A stretch of 64,000 bases of DNA. Origin: Tubulanus polymorphus. Lineage: Eukaryota; Nemertea; Palaeonemertea; Tubulaniformes; Tubulanidae. The translations under genes were made by a program, and so were the position numbers. The stretch covers positions 6,737,001 through 6,801,000 of the forward strand of contig NC_134028.1 in assembly GCF_964204645.1 (NCBI RefSeq), given 5' to 3'. The notes under the pieces are model-generated. The model was given only the letters and a program-made list of their open reading frames with translations. It was not told the DNA's origin and made no database searches. Position 1 is the first letter of the stretch. Every line of letters begins with the position of its first letter. Of this stretch, positions 34,844-47,300 are shown piece by piece.

Positions 34844-36105
34844 TGATCCACAGCTAGATTTTCGTAGTAACTGAAAAATGTTTCGTAGTATTTAGAAATG
34901 TTCTTAATGTTGTTTCCGTATGCGTGGGGGTTACGTTAAAGCCGTCAGACAAGAACGTACTAGTAGTAAGAATTACGAAGTTCTTGTTCGATGCTTTCAT
35001 CTACCAACGCCAACCATAAATCAGTCTATAAACAACAATTCTTTCTCGGTTCTTCTGCTGTGAGATCTGGCAAACATTCAGAAAATCTTTATATAAAACT
35101 TTTAAATAGTTGGAACCATATTTGGTTGGGTCGGAACAATGGAGTGTATTTATAATGAGGCTCGTGAAGGGATCACGCTGATACTTGATGATATTCCCGG
35201 CTACTTTCCGTAAAAGGAAAAACCGGAAGTTTAGGAAGATGTGGTTGTTTTGCTTATCCTGTATTAAAATAGAATTAGTTAAATTGTAGATAAAATAATT
35301 AGTATAAGTATTTCAAATAATTTAAGAATTGATAATCAATCACAATGTATTCCGAATCGTAGTTAATTATAATAATTAAAAAAGAAACAATGAATTTGTA
35401 CTGTAATTAGAAAAGAAAACAAAGTTTTGAAAAGATATTTAATTTGAGTAATCTAGATGTTGTTTAAGAACAAATTGTTAATAACCGCTAATGTTTTAGA
35501 AAAATTAATTTGTGTTAAATGTTAAAACTAGCTATCTGAAGTTTCTGTTGTCTGTATGCGCTCGTTGGTAATTCACAGACAATAGCTGCTCTCTCAACAA
35601 CGACTAACAAGGAGTGAGTAAATCACAACGCGTCATGACAGGAGGGTTGGAAGGAAAAAGTTAGTTTAGCAAATCAGTTTTGAAAATAATTTTAGATCAG
35701 CGAATCATTAAGGCCAAATTCTATATGACCAAAACAGTCATGACAGTAAGGTTGCTGCTCCTTGCCAAAAGTCGAGTGGGAGAGTCGGTATTTTAAGAAT
35801 GCCGATTCTTTCTATAAAAGGGACCCGCATCTTGAGAGAGCAGTCAATCGGGAGAATCTGTACCTTAGTAAGACGAGTGTCGACAGCAGGACAGGAGAAG
35901 CTTCGGAACGATAGGGATTCATATGATAGGGATTAGGAAAATCATTCTCAGGTTCAAGGTAAATAAAATATATTATCTTCAATATTATCATCCGGTATTT
36001 CAGTTTATTCATTCGGATTTGTGCACGGACACGTTCTCTCGCCAGGGCCTTACTCAAGTATTTTAATAGATAACGATTAAAGAGAGGATTGTGACCGGTG
36101 TATCA
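34844..36105 (+). mobile_element. Solo LTR of an LTR retrotransposon
   Basis: 1,262 bp beginning TGATCCACAG and ending GGTGTATCA (TG...CA), flanked by ATAC direct repeats (34840-34843, 36106-36109). Unit B has the empty site, GGCAAAATACCATGAATG (about 46345), so insertion or retention is exact. The LTR contains a TATA-like CTATAAAAGGGA near 35813 and AATAAA at about 35962. No internal coding region remains, consistent with LTR-LTR recombination. Confidence 0.85.
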
Positions 36106-37029
36106 ATACCATGAATGAAATATATGATTGTATGATAGTTTAGAACCACCATTCTATAAACTTGATTGGTATTACATCTGTTGATGCCCAAGCTAGGCAG
36201 CCTTGGATTTAGTACATCCTCCTGGGTCGTATCGAACAATGAAACGCGTAATGAAATACTGGCTATTTGCACAGTTTCTTTTTACTTCTGGATAGTAGTT
36301 CAAACCGAAGTATCGGTACACGCATCCTCGCCTGCCAGGGGTCCTGTATCGCCCGCGAACTCGCTTCCACCCCCTGGACTCACGACGCGTGATTTCATTA
36401 CTGGCGCTTTTCCACATGACGTCATGTATCAACTTGCGAAATAGTTCCTTGTTCGCCCAAAGTTCGCTGATTGGTCCATTTAACGGGAATTCCAACAGAA
36501 GCCTCATGTCATTTGTTATCGGTACAACCGGATTCTGGTCGGCCATTTATATACCAACGACTCGCGAGGTGACGTGAACCGTGATGATGTATTGCTAACT
36601 ATCGATCTTTACTGTAACAGAGAAAATGCAAAAAGTACATGATCTTAAATTTAATTGCCACCCTGCGACAGTGATGGTCTTGGTGAAAGCATTGTCACTA
36701 ACCCAAGGGCAGTTCTGGGTTAACTGCAAGATCCTGGGCATAGGTGTATAGGCCTACCTATTCTTCTTGTTCCCATTTTGACAGTGAACAATAGCAAAGG
36801 GACAATGTCCAAGGATCATGACATCAAAATGACACTGTCCAACCGACAGGCAAAGCCAAATTTGTATTATTCTTAGCTTCTTCGATAAGTTCATGGGCCG
36901 TTTTGGTATCAAACAAACACACACACATTGTACTTCAATGATTCCACTGCATCAAACAATAAATCATGGTTTAAAAAGCAATTTACCTGCTAAAAGTTTG
37001 CCGTCATCCTCAGTGGTACCCGCCATTTT

Positions 37030-37380
37030 GAAATTGTGGTGTGAAACGCGAAAAAAACCGTCAAATGACGATTTTAACACCGTGCTAAACGGACAACAAC
37101 CGTCCATAGACGGTTCCATATCCGTCTCTAATTTTAGGTCGGGACGAAAAACGTTGTTCAACGGCATCACCGATTTTAAACGGTTTCATACGTCTATTCA
37201 CGGATTGGACGGTTCCAAAACCGTATATTGACTGAAATTAAGTCGTATGAAAGGTACGACGTGGTCATTGCCGTATAATAGCGGAAATCGCCGTTAATTA
37301 ACGACCTTCTCCGTTCTCAGACGTTTTTAAACCGCACCTTTACGGGAAAACGGGAATTTACCGTTTTGCTTTTGACAGTG
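37030..37380. repeat. CCGT/ACGG-rich repeat segment
   Basis: Dense CCGT, ACGG and CGTT words (for example AACCGTATATTG, ACGGTTCCATATCCGTC), conserved in unit B at 47262-47608 and resembling 33840-34080. No clear ends or coding content. Confidence 0.5.
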
Positions 37381-37383
37381 AGA

Positions 37384-37430
37384 GTCGCGTTTAGAGCGAT
37401 GCCGAGTATCGTGACGGATCCGTAACAAGG
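37384..37430 (-). pseudogene. Short duplicated fragment of the neighbouring GPCR TM1
   Basis: The core AGAGCGATGCCGAGTATCGT continues as GACGG(A/G)TCCGTAACA and recurs at about 38400-38440 inside the GPCR coding sequence (TM1, FCYGPVTILGIALN). It lies immediately 3' of that gene. The same arrangement exists in unit B (about 47618-47662). Confidence 0.7.
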
Positions 37431-37483
37431 ATATATGGATATTTTAGCGATACAATGTACATCTAGACGTGTTCGAAAGCGAT

Positions 37484-38566
37484 TTAACCAAGCGTAGATT
37501 TAATGGACAGAATTTTTACAGCGAGTCTGAATTTGTTATTAGTGAAACAATACACGAAGAAATTTAAACAGGAATCGACGACGGTCAGAACGATAGCTAA
37601 TTTCCGATATATCAGATACGATGCTTCGGAATTTAAACCTGGAAAATGAATTTTGATTTCAAACTTGTTGTAATACCCCATTTTTTCGATGAAAATTGAT
37701 GATTCACAAATAATGTATGAAGCGACTAACGCTAACGACATTCGTAAAACTCGCAGCTCTAAACTACTGGCAGCGCTCTTATTCAACTTCTTCCCGCTCG
37801 ATAATTTGATAATTATCAAACTGATTACCAAAATAATGTTTAAAACAATTAATGAACACATGGGCACAACAATACTGGATATCGTTCCTTCCCAGCCTTC
37901 TGCAAAGTCATTCCATCTACCGATTAATGCAGAATTGATGAGATTAGACCCGCGAACAAGTGTCACGCCTGGTCCCCCTTCTATGCAACCTACTGGTTCA
38001 AGCCCCCGTTCCGGTACCAAATGCGGTAAATAAACGAGAACGCCGTATGCGGTAATCAAAAATATCAGAGAATTCACCACTTTTCGAGTCCAGAATAATC
38101 GTGATTTCAACGGGAAAATTGTTACGACGAGTCTTTCTAAACTGATAAGAATCACGCACCAATTTCGAATTTGTTGAAACATGCGATACGGGCCTAAAGC
38201 GACTTGTATGAATTCCCAACCGTAATACCAGTCATCAATGCGAAAAAGAACCTCTCCTAAATGTATATAGATGTGCAGTGTACGTAGAGGGTACATGGTG
38301 AATACACTTAGACTGTAAGATAAATCAAAAATAGCTAAAACTTGTATCAGATAGTACGCTTCATTGTTCATTTTCTTTAACACTAAAATTGTGACGACGT
38401 TCAGAGCGATGCCGAGTATCGTGACGGGTCCGTAACAGAAAATGTACATGTAAACACTGAATTGTAGGTTCCATTTGAACGGTCTGTTTTTCACAGTCCA
38501 CGCGCACCAATCACCGGGAGTTGTCACAGTCGGTTCGAAAGTCGTTGAAATATTCTTCAAATCCAT
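37484..38566 (-). CDS. Rhodopsin-class GPCR, unit A copy
   Basis: An intact 360-residue single-exon receptor. The N-terminus MDLKNISTTFEP has sequons and a cysteine (DWCAW). TM1 is near YGPVTILGIALNVVTILVL. TM3 ends in LISLERLVVTIFPLKSR (DRY variant). Loop 2 is HLVPERGLEPVGCIEGG. TM7 ends DSCLNFFVYCFTNNKFR. I see no cysteine at the usual top-of-TM3 position; the N-terminal and loop 2 cysteines may pair instead (inference). It differs from the unit B copy at about 15 residues, mostly in extracellular segments. It is a different subfamily from the receptors at 8550 and 41120. Ligand unknown. Confidence 0.9.
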   Translation of the reverse strand: MDLKNISTTFEPTVTTPGDWCAWTVKNRPFKWNLQFSVYMYIFCYGPVTILGIALNVVTILVLKKMNNEAYYLIQVLAIFDLSYSLSVFTMYPLRTLHIYIHLGEVLFRIDDWYYGWEFIQVALGPYRMFQQIRNWCVILISLERLVVTIFPLKSRLFWTRKVVNSLIFLITAYGVLVYLPHLVPERGLEPVGCIEGGPGVTLVRGSNLINSALIGRWNDFAEGWEGTISSIVVPMCSLIVLNIILVISLIIIKLSSGKKLNKSAASSLELRVLRMSLALVASYIICESSIFIEKMGYYNKFEIKIHFPGLNSEASYLIYRKLAIVLTVVDSCLNFFVYCFTNNKFRLAVKILSIKSTLG

Positions 38567-41119
38567 CTTCCATTACCTGGTCATATCAGAACCCAGACAA
38601 AAGTGTGCCCAGTCTGCTCGATCATGTCGTGCAGAGATTCTTCATTCTGGCTTCAACAGTTTATCAAAAGTTAAAAATATCCGTATATTTTCTAATCTAC
38701 TTCCCCTGCTGCTGCCCAGGATAGAAATTATTCTCACAGTTTGTCTTCACAGTTCTATGGTCTATTACGCGACAGTTAGAATGTTTACAGAATAAAAGAA
38801 ATATTCTATGAATTAAGTTAAGACCTGAATACAACTGAAAATTCATATACATGTATTTTGACGAAATGGCTAAATTGGACACAATCCATGCATGTTGAGA
38901 GTTTAAATTCCACGGTATCCATTCACTCTAAATTCACTCCGAAAAGGGAGAATGGTGAGATCATAATTTGATTTTCTATCTCACCTATATCCCTTGTAGT
39001 AAAATTCACTTTTGCCATCAGGGGAAGATCCAGGGTCTAATTCAAGTTATGTCGCCAAAGAAAGATGTTATATGGAAATACTTGTTGTTCATCCTTCGGG
39101 GTCGAATGTGACTTTTGTGATCGTTTTGTGACTTCTCAGGTGGTTGCCAATTTTGGCTCTAAACTGCCGCGAATGGTGACAGGACGATAGACAAAAAGTT
39201 AACCCTATGTTAACCTAGGTTTCGAATTTGCAACAACATTTTTGGGGTCGGTTGGTACTCTTATTATTAATATTTGTCCATTATTAACCAATGTTGTAGA
39301 ATCTGTTATAAACCCCCTATTACATGATGATGTTAGATATGATTTCTTAGATCATGGGCTGACCATATCGGGATTTACCAGAGGGGTAGACTATGCCCAG
39401 GTGGTTACGCCTGAAATGGTTGTTCAAAATGCTATGTTTAAAGACTAAATCACAATATTTTGTAAGTTTTTATTAGAAGAAACTATGTTCTTTAAAATCA
39501 GAAGAATAAATCTGAAAACATTTTCTTGTTAGGCTTATGGAAACTTTTCTTATTTTACCAATGTTGCGAATTTGCAACATTTTTAAAAACTAGGTCAAAC
39601 AGAGGCAGCAATTTAAATAACTATAATTATGGACTATTAGTATCTTAACACGTTCAGAAAATGAATTGAGCAATTTTTTGCCCACTAGGAATGTGCTTGG
39701 TTAACGAAGGGTTAACATGTCAAAACTAAACGTAAGGATTTACGAATACGTATCTTTGTTTTAATTGGGGAAATGTTATCATGGTAAAAGTAATTGAAAG
39801 TGAAAAAAAATTATTCCACAAAAACCGGATGTATTCATCACGCATGTTAAATGATATACAGTCAACCCTCGATATACCCACGAGCAATCATCTCAAGATG
39901 CAGACCAGTATGAATTGTCTAATACATATACGACTGTTACTATAACCAGTGTTAATGAATAACGTTTAATCGAATTGAAAAGAATTAAATATACATGTAT
40001 GATTACTTGAAATATGATGTAAATACCTCCAGTCCCCCACCTGACTCCAGTGGGTGTAATGTAGTTGTTATGGAGCTTTCCTTTTGTAAAATAAAGTTTA
40101 TATATATAAAAAAGAACGATTTTGGCGGTGTTGAGAATATGACATTATATCGGGGTTTCTTCTTCAGATTTCAAGTCAAATGTTCCGTACACCGAGAAAA
40201 CCTGGCGTTAGGTGGGAATGGGTATATGGGAGGGCAGAATGGGAGGGGTTGATTGTATGAATTCGACCAACGTGAAAATGTAAGACGAAGAGTTCCAGAA
40301 CGTGTATGCAGTTTTATTTCACTTATCACCATTCAGAGAGCTGTATCGGAATTCATCGTGGATTTCCAAGGATTGAGAGTTCTGAAATGTGATTTCAATT
40401 ATGTATGCCTAGAAAAAGGAATGTAGGTAAAAATGTCCCGGGAAAAAGAATTCATTGAGTGAGTGACCATGAGAATTGAGGCGTAAAATGTTGGCATTAA
40501 TTAATTTTGCCTATTGAGAACATGTGACCTCATTACATTATACGTCAAATTTAAGAAGATTTTACAATTAAATTGAATGCGCAGTTGCTAAATTACATAT
40601 CATTAATGGAGAAAATTATGAAAAGTTATAAAGTAAACGCACCAGTTACTTTAATTAATATGTCAAATTTACGAAGATCAAAATTTATGAGGGGGTATAC
40701 CCGCCCCGTAAACCAGTCGCTCTCACTACTGGGTGAACAAATTGCAAAAATATTTACTGTTATAGATCGAGGAATTGAGGGGCATGTTGTGACATTGCTT
40801 GATGAGAAAGGTCAATAGGGATTTATTAGGCTGACATTTAAGGAGCTGCGCATAATTTTCCAACCCATCGAAGAGGGTATTTTGTTAGTTTTACAAATTT
40901 TCACTCTAACAATGAATTCTTGCTTGGGAACTATATTTAATCTAGATACATTCATTTTACGCAATAGATTTTCGTAAATCTGAATTCATTGTGTCAAATT
41001 TCTGAAAATTGATCTTTCATTTGCTGCAGACGATGAAATCATTCATACAGATGAATACTAATGATATAGACTTCATTCACTACACAAGAGCTAGTGCACT
41101 CTCGTGATCCTCATTTATC
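38567..41119. other. Spacer between the two GPCRs of unit A
   Basis: No supported gene. Two short frames (39242-39448, 40573-40818) are open in both units but have no recognisable motif and weak start contexts. One pogo/Tigger-like end (CAGTCAACCCTCGATATA) lies at about 39861. Confidence 0.5.
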
Positions 41120-42069
41120 ATGAATTCTACTCAGATGCAGATCGGTCGAACTTATAGCAGTTATATCGTTCTCATGTCTGTGGTGAACAAGTCTGGAATC
41201 TACCGCACTGTGTCATTGGTCATATTGCCCGTTTTTTCCTCTTTGGCGCATTTGGAAATTCAGCTACTTTTCTGATCATGACAAGGCTCAGATTCCGCAG
41301 TTTATCATACGCTAACTATCTCATCGTTTTATCAGCCAGTGATTTGTTTGGCTGTATTAATCTAGCATTTATGCCTGTTTTACAGTATTTTCTCGTGCAA
41401 ATAAGCATCGGTCCAATATTCATAATGCATTCGCGGGTAAGTTGTAAAATCTATGAATTTATGATGCTACTTGGCGGTTGCAACAGTTCGTGGTTGATAG
41501 TAGCTATATCTCTGGAACGTGCGGCAGTTGTGCTCTTCCCGTTCACATCCCGTTTGATATGTACACCTAGATTCGCAAGAATCGCTATATCGATAATTAT
41601 TGCAGTGAATGCGCTAGTCCTTAATATCCTGCCTACTTTGTCGATCCACTTTTTGGACCAGTTTGTTGGATGTTACTATGAATTATTAGATCAAACGACA
41701 AATTTCACAATAGCTAGCACCTATGTTAATATTATACCTTTCACTTTGATTGCAATATCAAATTCTGCTATAATCATCCAGTTATTTAGGGGACCAAGAG
41801 GGATTTCGTCTGACCAGAAAACTGCAAAATCAAAACGTACAACAAAAATGCTTGTTACAGTTTCACTAGCATTTGCAATATGTACACTCCCATCCACAAT
41901 TACTTCATTCTTACCAATCTCAACTATAGAGATGAATTTTCTTCACGATATTTTCACTCAGTTTCTAATCTGTAACTTTGTCATAAATTTCTACATTTAT
42001 CTGTTACTTGGACGAGGAATTCGTGAATATTTCTTAGAAAAAATTTGCTGTAGGAATTCGGATAAATAA
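41120..42069 (+). pseudogene. Frameshifted GPCR, unit A copy
   Basis: Starts MNSTQMQIGRTYSSY, matching the intact receptor at 8550-9500. It loses frame at a T-run (41232-41237, six Ts; seven would restore the FLFGAFGN frame), so the first frame stops soon after. The remaining frame runs 41278-42069, covering 263 codons from late TM1 to the C-terminus, with LERAAVVLFP and NFYIYLLLG intact. The same frameshift is in unit B, so it predates the duplication. A shorter product starting at 41278 would lack most of TM1. Confidence 0.8.
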
Positions 42070-42929
42070 CAATTGATTTCCAGTTAACCATCACCTACTG
42101 GTTGCATACCTTTCAGTAAAATTACACAAATTCCCGAGACCTCAATAATCAGAAAAATATTCAATGCCCCCGGTGAAGGTGTCAAGAAAGAAATGACCAC
42201 GAAATTCACGCCAATCATAGAACATGTCACGAGCTACAATTTTGCAATTGATTTGATTACAGAATATGCCAAATACAATATGAAAATACCATAGAAATAT
42301 GACGCAATAAATCTATGAAAATACTTAGTGATTCGGCTGTTGAACACCAACCGCCCTCCCTCCCCCGTCACAAGCTACAAATTTTCCAATACACTGGTTA
42401 CAAAGTATGCCTGTGAACCAATACAATGTTTACGATTACGATTACGATTTATTTACACTCCAACCATTTCCATGGTATATGGAGGAAAACTATTACACAT
42501 GTATATACAAATATTTACAAAACAACACTGAAGTGATTAAAATTTAGAGAATGAAAACGTAACAAAATATATATACATCAACTATTTACAATACTATATA
42601 TACAATTATATACATCAACTATTTACAATACTATATATACTATTGGAGGGATCTATATACATCTAAGCCGGTCTTAATGAATTTAGCTAAGTTGACCGTT
42701 GGGTTTTTCAGAATATCAAGGGTATTAAAGGTATTCAAATTCAAAAAGTTTTTGCGTTGTTTGTTAAGTAAGGTACAGTCAAACAGAAAATGGGATTCTT
42801 TGGTCCATTTTCTTTGATTTGCATAGAAGCATTTGCAACTCGTGACTTTCTCTAATTGAAAAGCTACAGATCATTACTGTGAAGTCTCTCTGCATCTTCT
42901 GTAATATATCTCAACTTGATAATTTTCAG

Positions 42930-44369
42930 GCGAAACAGTGTACGGCCGCGTACTATGGGATCCGCAGCAAGATCTGAATTCTGCCTATAGATTGACTATA
43001 GAAAAAGTTTTTCTATGCACCGGTGGGTAGCGGAATATCGATTCAGAACTTATCAATGTTTGCTCTCAATAAAAGATGTATGTGCTGGTATTTCAATTTT
43101 AGGTCGGGAAGGCTACACTCCGATTTATGACCCAACCGGTGAAATGTTTGGTCAGGGGGCACAATACGGCTGCATTCAACCCACATCCAAACTCAGACAT
43201 CGCTTTCTTATCTTGGTAATTACTAATAGTCATAATAGTCATAGATACCTTATATGGGGATAATTGATCCAAGCTATTTTTGAGTAATGCATTCAGAGAC
43301 ACAGCAACCCAGGGGAATAGACAAAACTAGCAACAAGGCAGCCGTATATATGGAACAAATATGTTTCCCCGGCCAATAGTACAAAATTTGTTTAAGAATG
43401 AAAGTCATTCAAAGTTTTTTCATTTTTTTTGTTGTAGGATAGAGGAAGCCCGCACGTCATCGACGAGGTGTTTAACAATGTTCCGTTTAAGGCTAAATTC
43501 GGAGGAAATGTTGAAAAGTTACGATCCATTGAAGCGGTTCCAGGGATGGATGGATTTGTATTCAGTATTGATCCGTTATATAAAGTAATTATCGGTCATT
43601 GTTGAATATTTTAACAGAACGATTTTTAAGAATTTATTTTTTTCCGTGGTCCAAATCAATACAGATCAAAGTTATTCATCCATGTACATTCATTCATCTT
43701 AAAAAAGAAACACTAAGAAACTATATTTTACATGCTAAGAAACATTTTATCTGGTTTTCATCCCCGAATTCATTTTTTTGTGGCAAAATTTAGATTCTAT
43801 CTACCGGTACATTTAGTTAGATTTCATCGAGACCATCTTAACCATCTTAATTACCAGGATTTACTGTTTTCTAAATGCAGGCAAGTTCGGGACAGCGATG
43901 GCATCTTCAAGTCATCTATCTTATCACTTCTGCTGATAAACTCACGCGATACAAACGAGATACCGCCATCATACCAACAACGGAGATTAAAAACTCAACG
44001 AGACTGAAAAGTCGCGAGTCGACTGAAATTTTGGAAGAGATCGATTCGTCAATTCCGTATACTACTAGCAGCCTGAACCGTAAAGGGACAAATATGAAAG
44101 TATTGAATCTCAGACAATCTCAAAATAAACACCGCGATGAAAAAAATCGCGAAACGTTTTCGTCAACAATCGTTATACCTCAACGGATTTTATTACCGTT
44201 AGCAATTTGTGCTTGTTTGATATTGTTGATTTTAGCGGTTTGCACCGCCGTGATTTTTGTCGCGCGAAATAGGATTAATTCTGATCGTCGACGAACTTTG
44301 CCGGTTGTCGGAACAGCAGAAGCAGCAGATGATGATGAACCGGTAGAAGATGGAAATCCGTTGTCATGA
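42930..44369 (+). pseudogene. FRAS1/FREM: Orphan duplicate of FREM exons 40-43
   Basis: Exons 42930-43022, 43103-43215, 43438-43584 and 43881-44369 match FREM exons 40-43 in length, splice sites and phase (first acceptor phase 1). All frames are open to the same TGA. I count four amino-acid changes in the last exon (positions equivalent to ITSSPN, RTNSD and AAAADD). It has no 5' part of its own. It is therefore a gene fragment, unless transcripts skip the unit A exons and use these as alternative last exons. Confidence 0.85.
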
Positions 44370-47300
44370 CAATGGTGAAAAACCCGCTTTTCGAGATAAA
44401 GTTACGTTGGAAACTATGGAATTTTATGAATGATTTATGATGTTTTAAGTGAATTAGATTTTTTAGGTACTGAATGGGTATGTATTTATCTCCGCTTGAA
44501 CTTGATACCGACCTTGGAGTAATCAGTCTCCAAGTTGACCAACTGTAGTAAATCACTCAATTTGTTCATTTGATACCTTCTATTTCGCCGACAATCAACT
44601 CCTTGGTCAAGTTGTAATGTTTTATCAGTTATCCAAATTCATTTATCAGTTGACCAAATGAATGCCTGGTGTATAAGATTTTGCGGTATGAGTGTGTAAT
44701 TGATTTTGCCCCCAAAATCTGATTGCTCTATTGCTTTACGGGTGGTTTCAAACCATATGAGAACAATTTGTCTGGTTGTAACAAAAGATGTAACGTCGTT
44801 AAGCAATTAATATATTTTTTGCAAAGCTTCAAATTTGTTTCTTCATAAAACGAGATGTTTGGTATGTTATTTGTGTATGTCTATGTTTATGTGCTGCCAG
44901 TTTCGATGTGACGATTAAAATTGTCATTTTATTGTAGAGAATGTTTATGTATAAAGTATTGCATGTACAAACGGTCAGTATTATTAAAGAATTATTATCA
45001 GGGAATTGATTTGATTATCTTTCGTTTTTCCTATACGCTCTGGGAGTCATGTTTGCGCACTTCTCGACTTACGCATGCTGTTGGTTTTGGAGTAAAAGCG
45101 TCTGTCTTCATTAGGTGCTGAATGATTGGCGGAAAAGCCAACCATTTTACAAGATAAATTTATCGGTTTTTTTTTGGTTAAACGCAGGCACATTCGGGAT
45201 AGCGATGTCATCTTCACGTCGTCTATCAGATCAGTTCAGCCGATAAACCCACGCGATACGAACGATATATCGCCATCAGTTCTAACGATAAATCGATCAA
45301 AATAACAACATAACAACAGAGATTTTAAAAAAATCAACTACACTGAAAAGTGGCAAGTCACCTGAAATTTTTGAACAGATTTCTTAATCGAATTCTATTA
45401 CCGTTAGCACTTCTTTGATATTGTTGATTTTGGTGGTTTGCCCCGAAGCAATTTTTGTTTTATTTTTTCAAACACTACACTGTAACTAGGGGTCCAGGGA
45501 CACCATGCCCACTTGGGAAGTGGTTTCAAATGCTCAACAATCTAACAATTTCAATATTCAACGCCCTCTGGTGACCATATACAAAAACCAATGACCTTGA
45601 AACTCAATACAATCATAAAACATGTCAGCAGCTACGATTTTGTAATTGATTGTGATAACAAAAAATGCCTCGTTACTAATTTAATATGAAAATACTAAGT
45701 TAATCTACTATTCAACGCCCCCTGGTGACCATATTCAAAACTCAATAACCTTGTAACTCACCATATCCATAGAACATGTCATGAACTACAACTTTGCAAT
45801 TGATCATGGTAACAAAATATGCCTAGGTACCAATATAATAAGGAAATACCAGGTTATTCTACTATTCAACGCCCCCTGGTGACCATATAGAATAACTAAT
45901 TTCCTTAAAACTCACCTTGATTACTATCCACGACTTTAATTATAGGTACATAATTATTTGATAGAGAAAAAATTGGCTCTTAACAAATTATTCTTTAAAA
46001 CTATTATACATGGGATAAAATAAAGTAAAGCTTTGGCTACTTTGGTTTGAAACTTAGCACTAAAAAAAAATCCAGCTTAAAGCATAATCAGCACCGACTG
46101 TCCATCTGTACTGTTTGATCCAACAACATCAAATTCATTTTTCAAAATGTAATTATTCAGAAACACTATATTTGATCAAAATGAAGCAGATTACTTTCCT
46201 TAATACATGTACACTGTATCAAGTTTTATGGTCTCATGTATGCCTTGAAAAATTAAGCAGATAACATAGAAAATATTCAAAGTATTTTAAGTACAACTCA
46301 ATATAGATGCTAGATTGGGTAAATAACTTTTTACATAATGGCAAAATACCATGAATGAAATATATGATTGTATGATAGTTTAGAACCACCATTCTATAAA
46401 CTTGATTGGTATTATTACATCTGTTGATGCCCAAGCTAGGCAGCCTTGGATTTAGTACATCCTCCTGGGTCGTATCGAACAATGAAACGCGTAATGAAAT
46501 ACTGGCTATCTTTTTACTTCTGGATAGTAGTTCAATCCGAAGTATCGGTACACGCATCCTCGCCTGCCAGGGGTCCCTTATCGCCCGCGAACTCGCTTCC
46601 ACCCCCTGGACTCACGACGCGTGATTTCATTACTGGCGCTTTTGCACATGACGTCATGTATCAACTTGCGAAATAGTTCCTTGTTCGCCCAAAGTTCGAT
46701 GATTGGTCCATTTAACGGGAATTCCAACAGAAGCCTCATGTCATTTGTTATCGGTACAACCGGATTCTGGTCGGCCATTTATATACCAACGACTCGCGAG
46801 GTGACGTGAACCGTGATGATGTATTGCTAACTATCGATCTTTACTGTAACAGAGAAATGCAAAAAGTACATGATCTTAAATTTAATTGCCACCCTGCGAC
46901 AGTGATGGTCTTGGTGAAAGCATTGTCACTAACCCAAGGGCAGTTCTGGGTTAACTGCAAAATCCTGGGCATAGGTGTATAGGCCTACCTATTCTTCTTG
47001 TTCCCATTTTGACAGTGAACAATAGCAAAGGAACAATGTCCAAGGATCATGACATCAAAATGACACTGTCCAACCGACAGGCAAAGCCAAATTTGTATTA
47101 TTCTTAGCTTCTTCGATAAGTTCATGGGCCGTTTTGGTATCAAACAAACACACACACATTGTACTTCAATGATTCCACTGCATCAAACAATAAATCATGG
47201 TTTAAAAAGCAATTTACCTGCTAAAAGTTTGCCGTCATCCTCAGTGGTACCCGCCATTTTGAAATTGTGGTGTGAAACGCGAAAAAAAACCGTCAAATGA

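Larger units (their letters stand above)
32623..37483. other. Intergenic region of unit A
   Basis: FREM 3' flank with an AATAAA at 32895. There is a degraded copy of the start of the last FREM exon near 33488-33650 (ACGCAGGCACATTCGGGATAG resembles the exon 43 acceptor region), followed by TM-like remnants near 33700. Further on are a CCGT/ACGG-rich segment, a SINE-like remnant, a solo LTR, repeats and a second CCGT-rich segment. No intact gene. Confidence 0.6.
31055..42798. repeat. Segmental duplication unit A (11.7 kb)
   Basis: Near-identical in tandem to unit B (42799-53080), with roughly one or two differences per hundred bases in stretches compared by eye. The unit starts in FREM intron 39 (TTTGGTCCATTTTC) and ends inside a LINE at ...AAAATGGGATTC. 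It holds FREM exons 40-43, a minus-strand GPCR and a frameshifted plus-strand GPCR. Unit A is longer mainly because of a solo LTR. Confidence 0.93.

Noticed and set aside
39242-39448. Short frame open in both duplication units (also 40573-40818)
   Set aside because: Conservation follows from the recent duplication. No motif, signal peptide or coding bias was seen, and identity is the same as surrounding non-coding DNA.
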